From NCBI GenBank assembly GCA_047974325.1, contig JBKECE010000052.1, positions 1-26,806 on the forward strand: a stretch of 26,806 nucleotides of DNA, written 5' to 3'. The notes under the pieces are model-generated. The model was given only the letters and a program-made list of their open reading frames with translations, searched no databases and was not told where the DNA came from. Positions 7,394 to 15,154 of the stretch are shown here, in pieces; the first letter of the stretch is position 1, and each line of letters begins with the position of its first letter. The translations under genes and the position numbers were made by a program. This DNA comes from QVMP01 sp047974325 (GTDB lineage Bacteria > Bacteroidota > Bacteroidia > Bacteroidales > Dysgonomonadaceae).

Positions 7394-8791
7394 ATGGAAT
7401 CGATTCGTAGAACTAAAATAGCTGATTTGCTTCAACAAAATAACTTTGAAGCAACCGTGAGTGTTAAAGGATGGGTACGTACTCGTCGAGGTAACAAAAA
7501 TATCAGTTTCATTGCACTTAATGATGGTTCTACTATAAATAATATACAGATTGTTGCTGAGATTGAAAAATTTGGAGAAGAGTATCTCAAACCTATAACA
7601 ACAGGAGCTTGCATACATGTTGTCGGTAAATATGTGGAATCGCAAGGGCAAGGTCAAAAAGGCGAAATACTTGCTGACACTATAGAAATATATGGAAGTG
7701 CTGATCCGACAGTTTATCCTTTACAGAAAAAAGGACACACTTTGGAGTTTTTGAGAGAAATAGCTCATTTGCGTCCACGGACAAATACTTTTGGAGCTAT
7801 TTTTCGCATGCGGCATCATATGTCTTATGCTATACATAAATATTTTAACGACAGAGGTTTTTTTTATTTCCATACACCTATTATCACAGCATCGGATGCA
7901 GAAGGTGCTGGTTCAATGTTTGAGGTTACAACACTAGACTTCAACAATGTGCCCAGAACTGAAACCGGAGAAGTAGACTATTCTCAAAATTTCTTTGGTC
8001 GCCAGACAAACCTGACTGTTTCGGGACAATTGGAAGGAGAACTAGGGGCAATGTCGTTAGGTGCCATTTATACTTTTGGACCAACATTTCGTGCCGAGAA
8101 CTCAAATACGCCCCGGCACTTGGCTGAATTCTGGATGATTGAGCCTGAAGTAGCTTTTTATGATATTACGGACAACATGGATTTGGCTGAAGATTTTCTC
8201 AAATATCTGATCCAATATGCATTGGATAATTGTGCAGAAGATATTGCTTTCTTAAATGAAATGTATGACAAGGATTTAATTGAGCGATTGAATTTTGTTG
8301 TCAAAAACAAATTTGTTCGTCTGACATATACCGAAGGTGTGAAGATATTGAAAGAGAGCGGACATAAATTTGAATTTGCTGTAGACTGGGGCACAGACTT
8401 GCAGTCTGAACATGAACGTTATCTGGTAGAAAATCATTTCAAATGTCCTGTTATTCTAACCGATTATCCGACGGAGATCAAATCGTTTTATATGAAACAG
8501 AATGAAGATGGAAAAACAGTTCGTGCAATGGACGTACTTTTTCCAAAGATCGGCGAGATCATCGGTGGATCGGAACGTGAAGCCGATTATGACAAATTGA
8601 TGAACCGTATCGAAGAAACTGGAATGAGCACAGAACCTATCTGGTGGTATCTTGAAACTCGTAAATTTGGAACGGCGCCTCATGCCGGATTTGGTCTTGG
8701 ATTTGAGCGATTGATGCTGTTTGTAACCGGTATGGCAAATATCAGGGATGTAATACCATTTCCTCGTACACCAAATAATGCGAACTTTTGA
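7394..8791 (+). CDS. asnS: Asparaginyl-tRNA synthetase
   Basis: This class II synthetase charges tRNA-Asn in the cytoplasm. The start is ATG at 7394 (MESIRRTKIADLLQQ), giving 465 residues, essentially the length of E. coli AsnS. An upstream in-frame start at 7346 would overlap the preceding gene and is not needed. The N-terminal OB-fold anticodon domain (VKGWVRTRRGNKNISFIALNDGS) is followed by the class II core. Motif 2 is TFRAENSNTPRHLAEFWMIEPE (8087-8152) and motif 3 is GFGLGFERLMLFVTG (8689-8733). It is the last gene of the purB/rluB-like run and ends before a strong terminator. Confidence 0.98.
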   Translation: MESIRRTKIADLLQQNNFEATVSVKGWVRTRRGNKNISFIALNDGSTINNIQIVAEIEKFGEEYLKPITTGACIHVVGKYVESQGQGQKGEILADTIEIYGSADPTVYPLQKKGHTLEFLREIAHLRPRTNTFGAIFRMRHHMSYAIHKYFNDRGFFYFHTPIITASDAEGAGSMFEVTTLDFNNVPRTETGEVDYSQNFFGRQTNLTVSGQLEGELGAMSLGAIYTFGPTFRAENSNTPRHLAEFWMIEPEVAFYDITDNMDLAEDFLKYLIQYALDNCAEDIAFLNEMYDKDLIERLNFVVKNKFVRLTYTEGVKILKESGHKFEFAVDWGTDLQSEHERYLVENHFKCPVILTDYPTEIKSFYMKQNEDGKTVRAMDVLFPKIGEIIGGSEREADYDKLMNRIEETGMSTEPIWWYLETRKFGTAPHAGFGLGFERLMLFVTGMANIRDVIPFPRTPNNANF

Positions 8792-8818
8792 TAATGAGTT
8801 CTTTCACATAATTATAAG

Positions 8819-8852
8819 AAAAGCCTTGAGTTTGAAAACTCAAGGCTTTTTT
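8819..8852. terminator. Bidirectional intrinsic terminator
   Basis: AAAAGCCTTGAGTT pairs with AACTCAAGGCTTTT (about 14 bp, closed by a 4-6 base loop around TGAA), followed on the plus strand by two further T residues. On the minus strand the stem is followed by a T-rich run (TTTTCTTAT), so it can stop both asnS from the left and the DUF4834/pssA transcript from the right. Confidence 0.9.
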
Positions 8853-8873
8853 ATGGGATCTCATCAGAAAAAA

Positions 8874-9119
8874 TTACTTTTCTTTTATTTCTTCAAAATC
8901 AATATATTCGCCTTCTTCTTTAGAGAAAACTTTTTTGTTTTGAGTGTTTGGAGTTGATTTCTTGTTCCTATTATAAAATGATCTGTTTTGAGATGGTTCG
9001 CCATCGATAGGCTTTCCAAACAATATTTTCAGAATGCTTGCAATAATTTGTCTTCCGGCAGAAAGCAGGATGATAAAAAAAGCAAGAATCAGAAAAAAGA
9101 AAAATATCAAATATGACAT
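8874..9119 (-). CDS. Small membrane protein, DUF4834-like
   Basis: The protein has 81 residues. An N-terminal hydrophobic helix (residues 2-20, Phe/Leu/Ile-rich) is followed by a polar, Asn/Lys/Ser-rich linker and the C-terminal acidic tail KKVFSKEEGEYIDFEEIKE. This pattern of one membrane anchor, disordered linker and EGEY(I/V)D(F/Y)EE tail is that of the Bacteroidota family DUF4834. It follows pssA by 86 bases on the same strand and is probably the last gene of the prs-psd-pssA transcript. Function is unknown; the location suggests an envelope role. The family assignment is from recall of the pattern. Confidence 0.82.
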   Translation of the reverse strand: MSYLIFFFFLILAFFIILLSAGRQIIASILKILFGKPIDGEPSQNRSFYNRNKKSTPNTQNKKVFSKEEGEYIDFEEIKEK

Positions 9120-9205
9120 TGCTAGTTGTTATTTAAATTCTGTGTAAAAATAGAAAATGGGAAATAAAATAAGAAACTTCTTCTATAATTTTAACGAAGT
9201 AGCTT

Positions 9206-9916
9206 TTAAATTTGTTCATTCTTAGGTTTTCTATACGTAGCTAGTGCTATGAGAATATAGAAAAGAATGGCGATAGCAAACCCTGGAATATTCCATAATA
9301 TGATGGCAATGACAGAGAATGCAAGAAGAAGATAAATTTTTATGTTGTTTTTTAACTTGAGGTTTTTTATTTTCAGAGAAAACATTGGTATCTCCGAGGT
9401 CATTAGCAACGAGAATATAATAATCAACGCTAACACAGTATAGATAATGGTAGGAGAAGCTTCAAACCTGTTATTCAATCCATAGCATAGACTAATCCAG
9501 AATAGTGCATTGGCAGGAGTCGGCAAACCGATGAAAGATGTGGATTGTCTTGCGTCAATATTAAACTTGGCCAGACGCAGAGCCGAAAAGATAGCTAATA
9601 AGAAAGCTATGTATGGTACAAAATTGTGTAGGTGACAGAAAGTCGTATCATCTATGTTATCTGAAAGATAACGGAAAACAATCAAGCTGGGAGCCATTCC
9701 AAAACTGATCATATCGGCAAGTGAATCCAACTCTTTTCCTATTGCCGACGGAGCATTCAGCAGGCGTGCAAGAAAACCGTCGAAAAAATCGAAAATGCTG
9801 CCCAGAATTACAAAGAATACAACCCAAAAATATAATCCGTTGAATGCCATAACACAGGCAACACAACCGGAAAAAAGATTCAAACAAGTGAATAGGTTGG
9901 GAATATGTTTTTTCAT
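9206..9916 (-). CDS. pssA: CDP-diacylglycerol--serine O-phosphatidyltransferase
   Basis: The enzyme makes phosphatidylserine from CDP-diacylglycerol and serine in the inner membrane. The CDP-alcohol phosphotransferase signature is complete: DGFLARLLNAPSAIGKELDSLAD fits DG-x2-AR-x8-G-x3-D-x3-D, at about residues 45-67 (roughly 9715-9785). The 236 residues contain about six to seven hydrophobic helices. The N-terminus MKKHIPNLFTCLNLFSG is typical of this membrane-integral Bacillus-type Pss rather than the E. coli soluble type. Its ATG overlaps the psd stop by four bases (ATGA), indicating translational coupling with the next enzyme of the pathway. Confidence 0.95.
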   Translation of the reverse strand: MKKHIPNLFTCLNLFSGCVACVMAFNGLYFWVVFFVILGSIFDFFDGFLARLLNAPSAIGKELDSLADMISFGMAPSLIVFRYLSDNIDDTTFCHLHNFVPYIAFLLAIFSALRLAKFNIDARQSTSFIGLPTPANALFWISLCYGLNNRFEASPTIIYTVLALIIIFSLLMTSEIPMFSLKIKNLKLKNNIKIYLLLAFSVIAIILWNIPGFAIAILFYILIALATYRKPKNEQI

Positions 9917-10584
9917 TTCTTTTCCTTTATAGGGAGTTCGGCTATTATGGTTTGATTTCCGGTCACTTTTTGATTCATATCAACAAGAATTGAAGTGCCT
10001 ACCGGTAAATAGAGATCGACGCGTGATCCTAATTTTATGAAGCCAAAGTGTTCATCGATATGAGCTTTGTAGCCTACATTGGGGTAAGTTATTATTCTTC
10101 GTGCCATTGCTCCGGCTATCTGACGAACCAAAACTTCTGTGCCGTCATCTCTTCTGATGACAACAGTTGAGCGTTCATTCTCGGTACTTGATTTCGGCAG
10201 ATAAGCTGCCTTGAATCGTCCGTTGTGATGCTTGCTGACCATAACAGTACCATTGACCGGAAACCAGTTTGCATGTACGTTAAACGGCGACATAAATATA
10301 GAAACTTGTATTCTTGTATCCTGAAAATATTCCGGTTCAAAAACTTCTTCAATGGCAACAATCTTGCCATCAGCCGGAGCCACAACGGAATCCTCCATAT
10401 TACCTTCGAACCGTCTGTAGGGGCTTCTGTAGAAATTGAGTACGACGAGAAAAAAGATTAACGATATTCCCATGAACATAAAAGTTATGGGGTAAGGATA
10501 AATGTAATATAAACCTACGTTGATTAAAATAAGCACAATAACAAGTATGGCTAATACATCCCGTCCTTCGTGGTGAACTTTCAT
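9913..10584 (-). CDS. psd: Phosphatidylserine decarboxylase proenzyme (short form)
   Basis: It converts phosphatidylserine to phosphatidylethanolamine and uses a self-made pyruvoyl group. The cleavage site is the Gly-Ser in FIKLGSRVDLYLP near the C-terminus. The GSR context, rather than LGST, places it in the short form (TIGR00164-like) found in many non-proteobacteria. VSIFMSPFNVHANWFPV carries the conserved catalytic-site His. Two adjacent N-terminal hydrophobic helices (about residues 10-50) anchor it. The ATG at 10584 gives 223 residues starting MKVHHEGRD; a TTG at 10605 would add seven residues and resembles relatives in length, so the start is uncertain. It overlaps pssA by four bases and follows prs by about 50 bases. 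Confidence 0.93.
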   Translation of the reverse strand: MKVHHEGRDVLAILVIVLILINVGLYYIYPYPITFMFMGISLIFFLVVLNFYRSPYRRFEGNMEDSVVAPADGKIVAIEEVFEPEYFQDTRIQVSIFMSPFNVHANWFPVNGTVMVSKHHNGRFKAAYLPKSSTENERSTVVIRRDDGTEVLVRQIAGAMARRIITYPNVGYKAHIDEHFGFIKLGSRVDLYLPVGTSILVDMNQKVTGNQTIIAELPIKEKK

Positions 10585-10635
10585 ATTCTTCAATATCGTG
10601 AACAACTTTTCTCTTTAATTTCCTGTCTTTTTTAT

Positions 10636-11571
10636 TTAGAGCACATACAGTGAACTTATTGATTCATTCATACAAACTCTGCGAATAGATTCTGCGAAGA
10701 CATCCGCAATAGATAGGACTGTTACTTTTTCGCTTTTCTTTGAATATGGGATGCTATCTGTGAATATAATTTCCGATAGATTTGATTGATCTACCCTTGC
10801 TGATGCCGGATCTGACATTACGGCATGGCTAGCGATTGCTTTCACTGATCTGGCACCTTTTTCTATCATCAAATCTGCAGCTTTTGTTATTGTTCCTGCC
10901 GTGTCTACAATATCATCTACCAGAAGCACATCCATTCCCTCAACATCGCCTATTATTTCCATTGCTGCAATTTCGTTTGCTTTTTTTCTCAGTTTGTAGC
11001 AAATAACCATTGGTATACCGAAGAATTTGGCATACGAACTGGCTCTTTTTGTTCCGCCAACATCGGGAGTTGCAATTACCAAATTCTCTTTATCCAGTGT
11101 GTTTATATATTCTGTAAATATGGCTGAAGCATATAAATGATCTACGGGAACATTAAAGAATCCTTGAATTTGATCGGCATGGAGATCCATTGTTATCAGT
11201 CGGTTGATCCCTGCTGCACTCAACATATCAGCAATGAGTTTTGCACCTATCGAAACTCTCGGTTTGTCCTTCCTGTCTTGTCTGGCCCAACCGAAGTAGG
11301 GGATCACAGCAACAATAGATCGTGCCGAAGCGCGTTTTGCTGCATCTATCATCAGCAATAATTCTAAAAGATTATCAGAATTAGGAAATGTGGATTGGAC
11401 TAAAAATACCTGACATCCTCGTATCGATTCTTCGTATGAAACAGAAAATTCTCCATCAGCGAACCGCTCGATATTCATATTCCCTAACTTACAACCAATG
11501 CTATTACAAATTTTTTCTGCCAAATAACGTGAGTTTGTTCCCGAAAAAATTTTGAAAGGTGTATTTTCCAT
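10636..11571 (-). CDS. prs: Ribose-phosphate pyrophosphokinase (PRPP synthetase)
   Basis: It makes PRPP from ribose 5-phosphate and ATP for purine, pyrimidine, NAD, His and Trp synthesis. The 311 residues match class I Prs. Visible motifs are ERFADGEFSV, YFGWARQDRKDKPR, the metal-binding MDLHADQIQGFF, the flexible loop with catalytic Lys and Arg (CYKLRKK, in the position of E. coli DKRRP), and the PRPP-binding loop VLLVDDIVDTAGT. The ATG at 11571 aligns with the family start. It heads the prs-psd-pssA-DUF4834 run; a TAnnTTTG element at 11614-11621 lies 42 bases upstream. Loop residues between the Lys and Arg vary relative to E. coli, as in other Bacteroidota. Confidence 0.97.
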   Translation of the reverse strand: MENTPFKIFSGTNSRYLAEKICNSIGCKLGNMNIERFADGEFSVSYEESIRGCQVFLVQSTFPNSDNLLELLLMIDAAKRASARSIVAVIPYFGWARQDRKDKPRVSIGAKLIADMLSAAGINRLITMDLHADQIQGFFNVPVDHLYASAIFTEYINTLDKENLVIATPDVGGTKRASSYAKFFGIPMVICYKLRKKANEIAAMEIIGDVEGMDVLLVDDIVDTAGTITKAADLMIEKGARSVKAIASHAVMSDPASARVDQSNLSEIIFTDSIPYSKKSEKVTVLSIADVFAESIRRVCMNESISSLYVL

Positions 11572-11613
11572 TTTTCTCTATTCTTTTAGATAAGTTATTA
11601 AATTTTTGTTGCG

Positions 11614-11621
11614 CAAATTTA
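11614..11621 (-). promoter_or_regulatory. Candidate prs promoter (-7 element)
   Basis: The minus strand reads TAAATTTG, matching TAnnTTTG, in an AT-rich 85-base gap upstream of prs. The expected -33 TTG is not clear. A leader of about 35 bases would result. Its position suggests prs has its own promoter even though the amylase gene lies downstream on the same strand, not upstream. Confidence 0.4.
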
Positions 11622-11656
11622 TAAACAATTTATAATTAATCAGTGTAAACCAAGTA

Positions 11657-13348
11657 TTATTCTACGTACAATTTGAATATTTTTCCGTTATCTTTCTCTA
11701 TCTTGCACGTAAAACTATTTCTTAGGCCTGATCTCAAAACAACTTTTTTTCCGGTAATAAGGTCTTTGGCGTATCTGAATTTGCTACCATCTATGCTCAG
11801 ATATTCATAGGCATTGTCTGGAATGTTTATTTCAATGTCTATATCATTGTTATCAAAGTTGACAAGGATGAGTAGCAGGTCTTTCTTATAGGCTCTCAGA
11901 AAAGCATATTGCTTCGTTGGATCGAATTTGGGGTTTTCATAGTTGACATACATGATATCATAAAACTTGCCGTCAGTGATAGCTGGTTCGGAGACGCTGA
12001 GAAGCAATATTTTCTGATATAATTTGCGGAGATCTATTTCCTCTTCAGTCAGGCTTGCCAATCCGAATTTCCCGCCATTATACCAGTTTCTCACTGAACT
12101 TACAGACCAATAATCATAGATTGTGGTTCTTCCGTCAAAGCCACTGAAACCTTCTTTGTCCATGCCTTTTTCGCCTAGCTCCTGTCCACAATAGATCATG
12201 AATGGGTTGGTGTTCATCGTGGTAGATACAATAAGCCCCGGAATAGCTTTGAAAGGATCGGAAGCAAAGAAATCGGATGCGATACGCTGCTCATCATGAT
12301 TTTCCAAAAAATTTAACATCTGAGGCTGCAACTCACCCAAACTTTGCCAACATGCCGTGATGTCGGAGCTTGGTCGATGTCCCGATATAATAGCTCTGAG
12401 TGTATCATAGAGACCGACTTTGTCGTACAGAAAATCGAATCGTCCAGCTTGTATGTAGTTTTTATATTCGTTTGGATTATACACCTCTGCAATGAAAATA
12501 ACAGATTTGTATCTAGTCTTTATTCTGGGAATAACCCAATTCCAGAACTCGACAGGAACCATCTCTGCCATATCACATCTGAAGCCATCGACACCTTTCG
12601 ACGCCCAGAAAATAAGAATATCCCGCATCTTATACCATGTGTCTGGTATTGGAGTGAAATATTTTGTGTGATCATTTTGATAATCAACTCCAAAATTCAG
12701 TTTTACGGTTTCATACCAATCATAAAATCCCGGGTGATTATCGAAACGGTCGTTTCCTGTGGCTTTTGCCGGATATTCGTGATAAGCATTATCCCCTTGC
12801 TGAACGGTGAAGTCTAGCTCTAATTCTTGGTCAGGGATATAATAGAAATTATTGTCCGGTGAAAATAGGCGAGACGTGTCGTCATTTGCTCCCAAATCTT
12901 CAATCCGGCGTGGTTTTGCATCAGAATGGTATTCTCTGGCTACATGGTTCGGTATGAAATCTATGATTACACTCAGACCTGCTTTATGTGTCCTTTCTAC
13001 TAAATCCTCAAACTCATACATTCTATCCTCTATGGAATTAGCAAGATCGGGATCCACGTCATAGTAGTCACTAACGGCATAGGGCGAACCGGCATTTCCC
13101 TTTACAATATCCGGATGATTTTTTCGGATACCGTAGGCTGAGTAATCTGTTTTTGTAGCATGCTTCAACACACCTGTATACCAGATGTGCGAAAATCCCA
13201 TTTTTTTTATTTCCGATAGTGCTTTGGACGTAAAGGAAGCAAATTTACCGACCCCGTTTTCTTCCAATGTACCATTTTCTTTATTATTGGAACAAGAGTT
13301 TCCAAACCATCTGGGGAAGACTTGATATATTGATAATTTTGTTTTCAT
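11657..13348 (-). CDS. Cytoplasmic alpha-amylase family protein (GH13)
   Basis: It is predicted to hydrolyse or rearrange alpha-1,4-glucans. The 563 residues form a (beta/alpha)8 GH13 barrel with all four conserved regions: DFIPNH (130-135), GFRCDMAE with nucleophile Asp259, FIAEVYN with acid/base Glu288, and LENHDEQR with Asp352. A beta-rich C-terminal domain runs from about 470 to 563. There is no signal peptide (MKTKLSIYQVFPRWFG), so it should act on internal glycogen or imported maltodextrin rather than on extracellular starch as SusG does. It follows the patatin-like gene by 36 bases and is probably cotranscribed. The precise bond specificity cannot be told from sequence. Confidence 0.93.
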   Translation of the reverse strand: MKTKLSIYQVFPRWFGNSCSNNKENGTLEENGVGKFASFTSKALSEIKKMGFSHIWYTGVLKHATKTDYSAYGIRKNHPDIVKGNAGSPYAVSDYYDVDPDLANSIEDRMYEFEDLVERTHKAGLSVIIDFIPNHVAREYHSDAKPRRIEDLGANDDTSRLFSPDNNFYYIPDQELELDFTVQQGDNAYHEYPAKATGNDRFDNHPGFYDWYETVKLNFGVDYQNDHTKYFTPIPDTWYKMRDILIFWASKGVDGFRCDMAEMVPVEFWNWVIPRIKTRYKSVIFIAEVYNPNEYKNYIQAGRFDFLYDKVGLYDTLRAIISGHRPSSDITACWQSLGELQPQMLNFLENHDEQRIASDFFASDPFKAIPGLIVSTTMNTNPFMIYCGQELGEKGMDKEGFSGFDGRTTIYDYWSVSSVRNWYNGGKFGLASLTEEEIDLRKLYQKILLLSVSEPAITDGKFYDIMYVNYENPKFDPTKQYAFLRAYKKDLLLILVNFDNNDIDIEINIPDNAYEYLSIDGSKFRYAKDLITGKKVVLRSGLRNSFTCKIEKDNGKIFKLYVE

Positions 13349-13384
13349 ATATGTGTTTTTTGATTATATTCTTGCACTGTTAGC

Positions 13385-14203
13385 TCAACTATCTTTTTTT
13401 TCCTGACCTCTATCTACCAGCCATTTTAGTTTATCTGCATTTTCGTCTAATATCTGGGCTGCAATGTCATATCCCAATTGATATATTTCCGGAATGTGAT
13501 TCAGATCGAAAGTCGTATACTTTGTCAGCCGAGCCGGTTCGATAAGTATATCACACATTTTCTTGTCTTGTATTTCATGTGATGCCGACATGTAGTGAAA
13601 TGACCTTTCGGCAACATACAGCATCGAGTTCTTAAATTTCTGTCCTGTGAGTGGTGCAACATTTGTTCCGATTATAAAATCGCACTGATTTCTGATGTTC
13701 GATACCGGGAAGTTCTTGAATACACCGCCGTCTATGTAATGTTTGTTATTTATTTCCTTAGGCATGAAAACGATAGGAAATGTACATGATGCAACAATTG
13801 TCGGAATCAGGTTGCCTTCCGAGAATTGGACACTTGTTCCGTTTTCAATATCTGTTGCAACAGCAACCAGAGGGATCTGCAATTCTTCGTAAGTTTTTGC
13901 CTTTAGGTTTTTCTTTAGAAATTGTTGAAACCGATCACTTTTAAACAAACCTGCTTGAGGCAATGTTAATTCTGCGAATTCTTTGAAGGCTTTGTTTTCG
14001 AACATTTCTAGTATCTCTTTCGGACTATGTCCATCAGCATAGAGTACGCCTGCAAAAGCTCCGGAGCTTGTTCCTGATATGATATCAGGCTTTATACCTC
14101 TTTCTTCTAATGCCTGAAATACGCCAATATGAGCAAAGCCTTTTGCTCCACCACCGCTTAGAGCCAATCCGAGCTTATACTTATGTGTATCACTATTCTT
14201 CAT
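13385..14203 (-). CDS. Patatin-like phospholipase family protein
   Basis: A predicted serine lipid acyl hydrolase of 272 residues. It has the oxyanion loop ALSGGGAKGFAHIG (13-26), the nucleophile elbow GTSSGA (GxSxG, Ser46) and the catalytic Asp in YIDGGVFKNFP (DGG). These make the Ser-Asp dyad complete. No signal peptide or beta-barrel domain is present, so it resembles the short cytoplasmic RssA/YchK type rather than secreted ExoU- or PlpD-like members. The last part (YTTFDLNHIPEIYQLGYDIA) is typical of this group. A -7-like element lies upstream at 14243-14250. The GH13 gene follows on the same strand. Confidence 0.94.
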   Translation of the reverse strand: MKNSDTHKYKLGLALSGGGAKGFAHIGVFQALEERGIKPDIISGTSSGAFAGVLYADGHSPKEILEMFENKAFKEFAELTLPQAGLFKSDRFQQFLKKNLKAKTYEELQIPLVAVATDIENGTSVQFSEGNLIPTIVASCTFPIVFMPKEINNKHYIDGGVFKNFPVSNIRNQCDFIIGTNVAPLTGQKFKNSMLYVAERSFHYMSASHEIQDKKMCDILIEPARLTKYTTFDLNHIPEIYQLGYDIAAQILDENADKLKWLVDRGQEKKDS

Positions 14204-14242
14204 GAAAATCGGTGTAATTTATGTGAACAATTTGCTTCTTTA

Positions 14243-14277
14243 CAAAATTAGTTTTTTATATTGTATAAAAAAACAAA
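14243..14277 (-). promoter_or_regulatory. Candidate promoter of patatin-amylase pair
   Basis: The minus strand has TAATTTTG (plus 14243-14250), an exact TAnnTTTG, with TTTG at plus 14274-14277. The 23-base spacing is longer than the usual 19-20, so only the -7 half is convincing. Confidence 0.33.
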
Positions 14278-14294
14278 ACAATGCAGCAAAAGTG

Positions 14295-14774
14295 CTATAA
14301 ATCATCATTAATTAATCTAAAATAGGGGATAATGGCAGGTACAATTTTTTTGATATACGGATAGGTTATAGAATCGGAGTGACTTTCTGTCTTTTCTTCT
14401 TTGAATAAAGAGAAAACATTGATAAGAAGACTGATGATGAGCAGATATTTAATGATACTGAAAAGGCTTCCGGCCAATCTGTTCGGAAGGTTTAGTTTAA
14501 TGGCTTTCAGTGTTTCTGTAAGCAATTTTCCGATAGCAACAATCGCTGTGGTTATGAGTGCAAAAGCCAATATATAAGTTATGGGTTTGGTCACATGTAT
14601 TGATAGGCTTTCGAACTGAAGATGGGGCATGATCCTTTCAGCCAATTGCCCAGCAAATATAGCTGCAAGAAGCAATCCTGCCAAATATGCTATTTGCAGG
14701 ATAAATCCGGTCAAATAACCTTTGATGATAGCAAAAGCGAGAACGAGAACAACAATAAAATCAAACCACCACAT
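14295..14774 (-). CDS. cvpA: CvpA family membrane protein
   Basis: The protein is 159 residues if started at the ATG 14774 (MWWFDFIVVLVLAFAIIKGYLTGFI), which fits the usual CvpA N-terminus (MxWxDxxxxxxxxxxxxKGxxxGF). An in-frame ATG at 14819 would add 15 hydrophobic residues and is less likely. Four hydrophobic helices are visible: residues 1-23, 27-45, 62-85 and 108-130. CvpA proteins are known from colicin V production and envelope integrity phenotypes, but their molecular role is unsettled. It lies downstream of rpmH on the same strand and may share its transcript. A bulged hairpin (14835-14856) lies in between. Confidence 0.87.
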   Translation of the reverse strand: MWWFDFIVVLVLAFAIIKGYLTGFILQIAYLAGLLLAAIFAGQLAERIMPHLQFESLSIHVTKPITYILAFALITTAIVAIGKLLTETLKAIKLNLPNRLAGSLFSIIKYLLIISLLINVFSLFKEEKTESHSDSITYPYIKKIVPAIIPYFRLINDDL

Positions 14775-14834
14775 CGAAATACAGTATAATATAAACAACA
14801 AAAGTAAGAATTTATGCAAATTCTTACTCCGATT

Positions 14835-14856
14835 GTAAAAGCAAAATGCCTTTTAC
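14835..14856 (-). other. Bulged stem-loop between rpmH and cvpA
   Basis: On the minus strand, GTAAAAGGCA pairs with TGCTTTTAC, a 9-bp stem with one bulged G and a three-base loop TTT, starting a few bases after the rpmH stop. No T-run follows, so simple intrinsic termination is not supported. It may partly separate rpmH from cvpA or protect the rpmH mRNA end. Confidence 0.35.
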
Positions 14857-14858
14857 AT

Positions 14859-15020
14859 TTATTTTTTAGTACCTAGATATTCGTCAGATACTGTAAGTTT
14901 AGATCTGTTTTTGGCTCTGCGGGCAGCCAATACTCTACGTCCGTTTGCTGTTGCCATTCTTGAGCGAAAACCATGCTTGTTTTTTCTCTTCGTGTTCGAT
15001 GGTTGGAAAGTTCTTTTCAT
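14859..15020 (-). CDS. rpmH: 50S ribosomal protein L34
   Basis: A 53-codon gene whose translation is MKRTFQPSNTKRKNKHGFRS followed by RMATANGRRVLAARRAKNRS and a short tail ending YLGTKK. This is the highly conserved, Arg/Lys-rich L34, part of the large ribosomal subunit. The start is the ATG at 15020 and the stop TAA at 14859-14861. A promoter with both -33 TTG and TAnnTTTG lies about 50 bases upstream, which is among the best in the window and fits a highly expressed ribosomal gene. rnpA and dnaA, the usual neighbours in many bacteria, are absent here. Confidence 0.97.
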   Translation of the reverse strand: MKRTFQPSNTKRKNKHGFRSRMATANGRRVLAARRAKNRSKLTVSDEYLGTKK

Positions 15021-15066
15021 TGTTGTTTATATATTTATTTTTTTATATTCCGGTGAAATAGGGTTG

Positions 15067-15097
15067 CAAAATTAGCAAGTTTATTTTAATAATACAA
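15067..15097 (-). promoter_or_regulatory. rpmH promoter
   Basis: On the minus strand TTG (plus 15095-15097) is followed by a 20-base spacer and TAATTTTG (plus 15067-15074), matching the Bacteroidales promoter pattern TTTG-N19/20-TAnnTTTG. Transcription would begin near 15060, giving a leader of about 40 bases before the L34 start. Confidence 0.62.
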
Positions 15098-15154
15098 GAT
15101 GAGACAATATAAAATTTTGATTTTGTTTGTAATATCATCAGTTTATATACATTT

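Noticed and set aside
14859..15020. Chromosome origin region suggested by rpmH
   Set aside because: No dnaA, dnaN, rnpA or cluster of DnaA boxes is visible.
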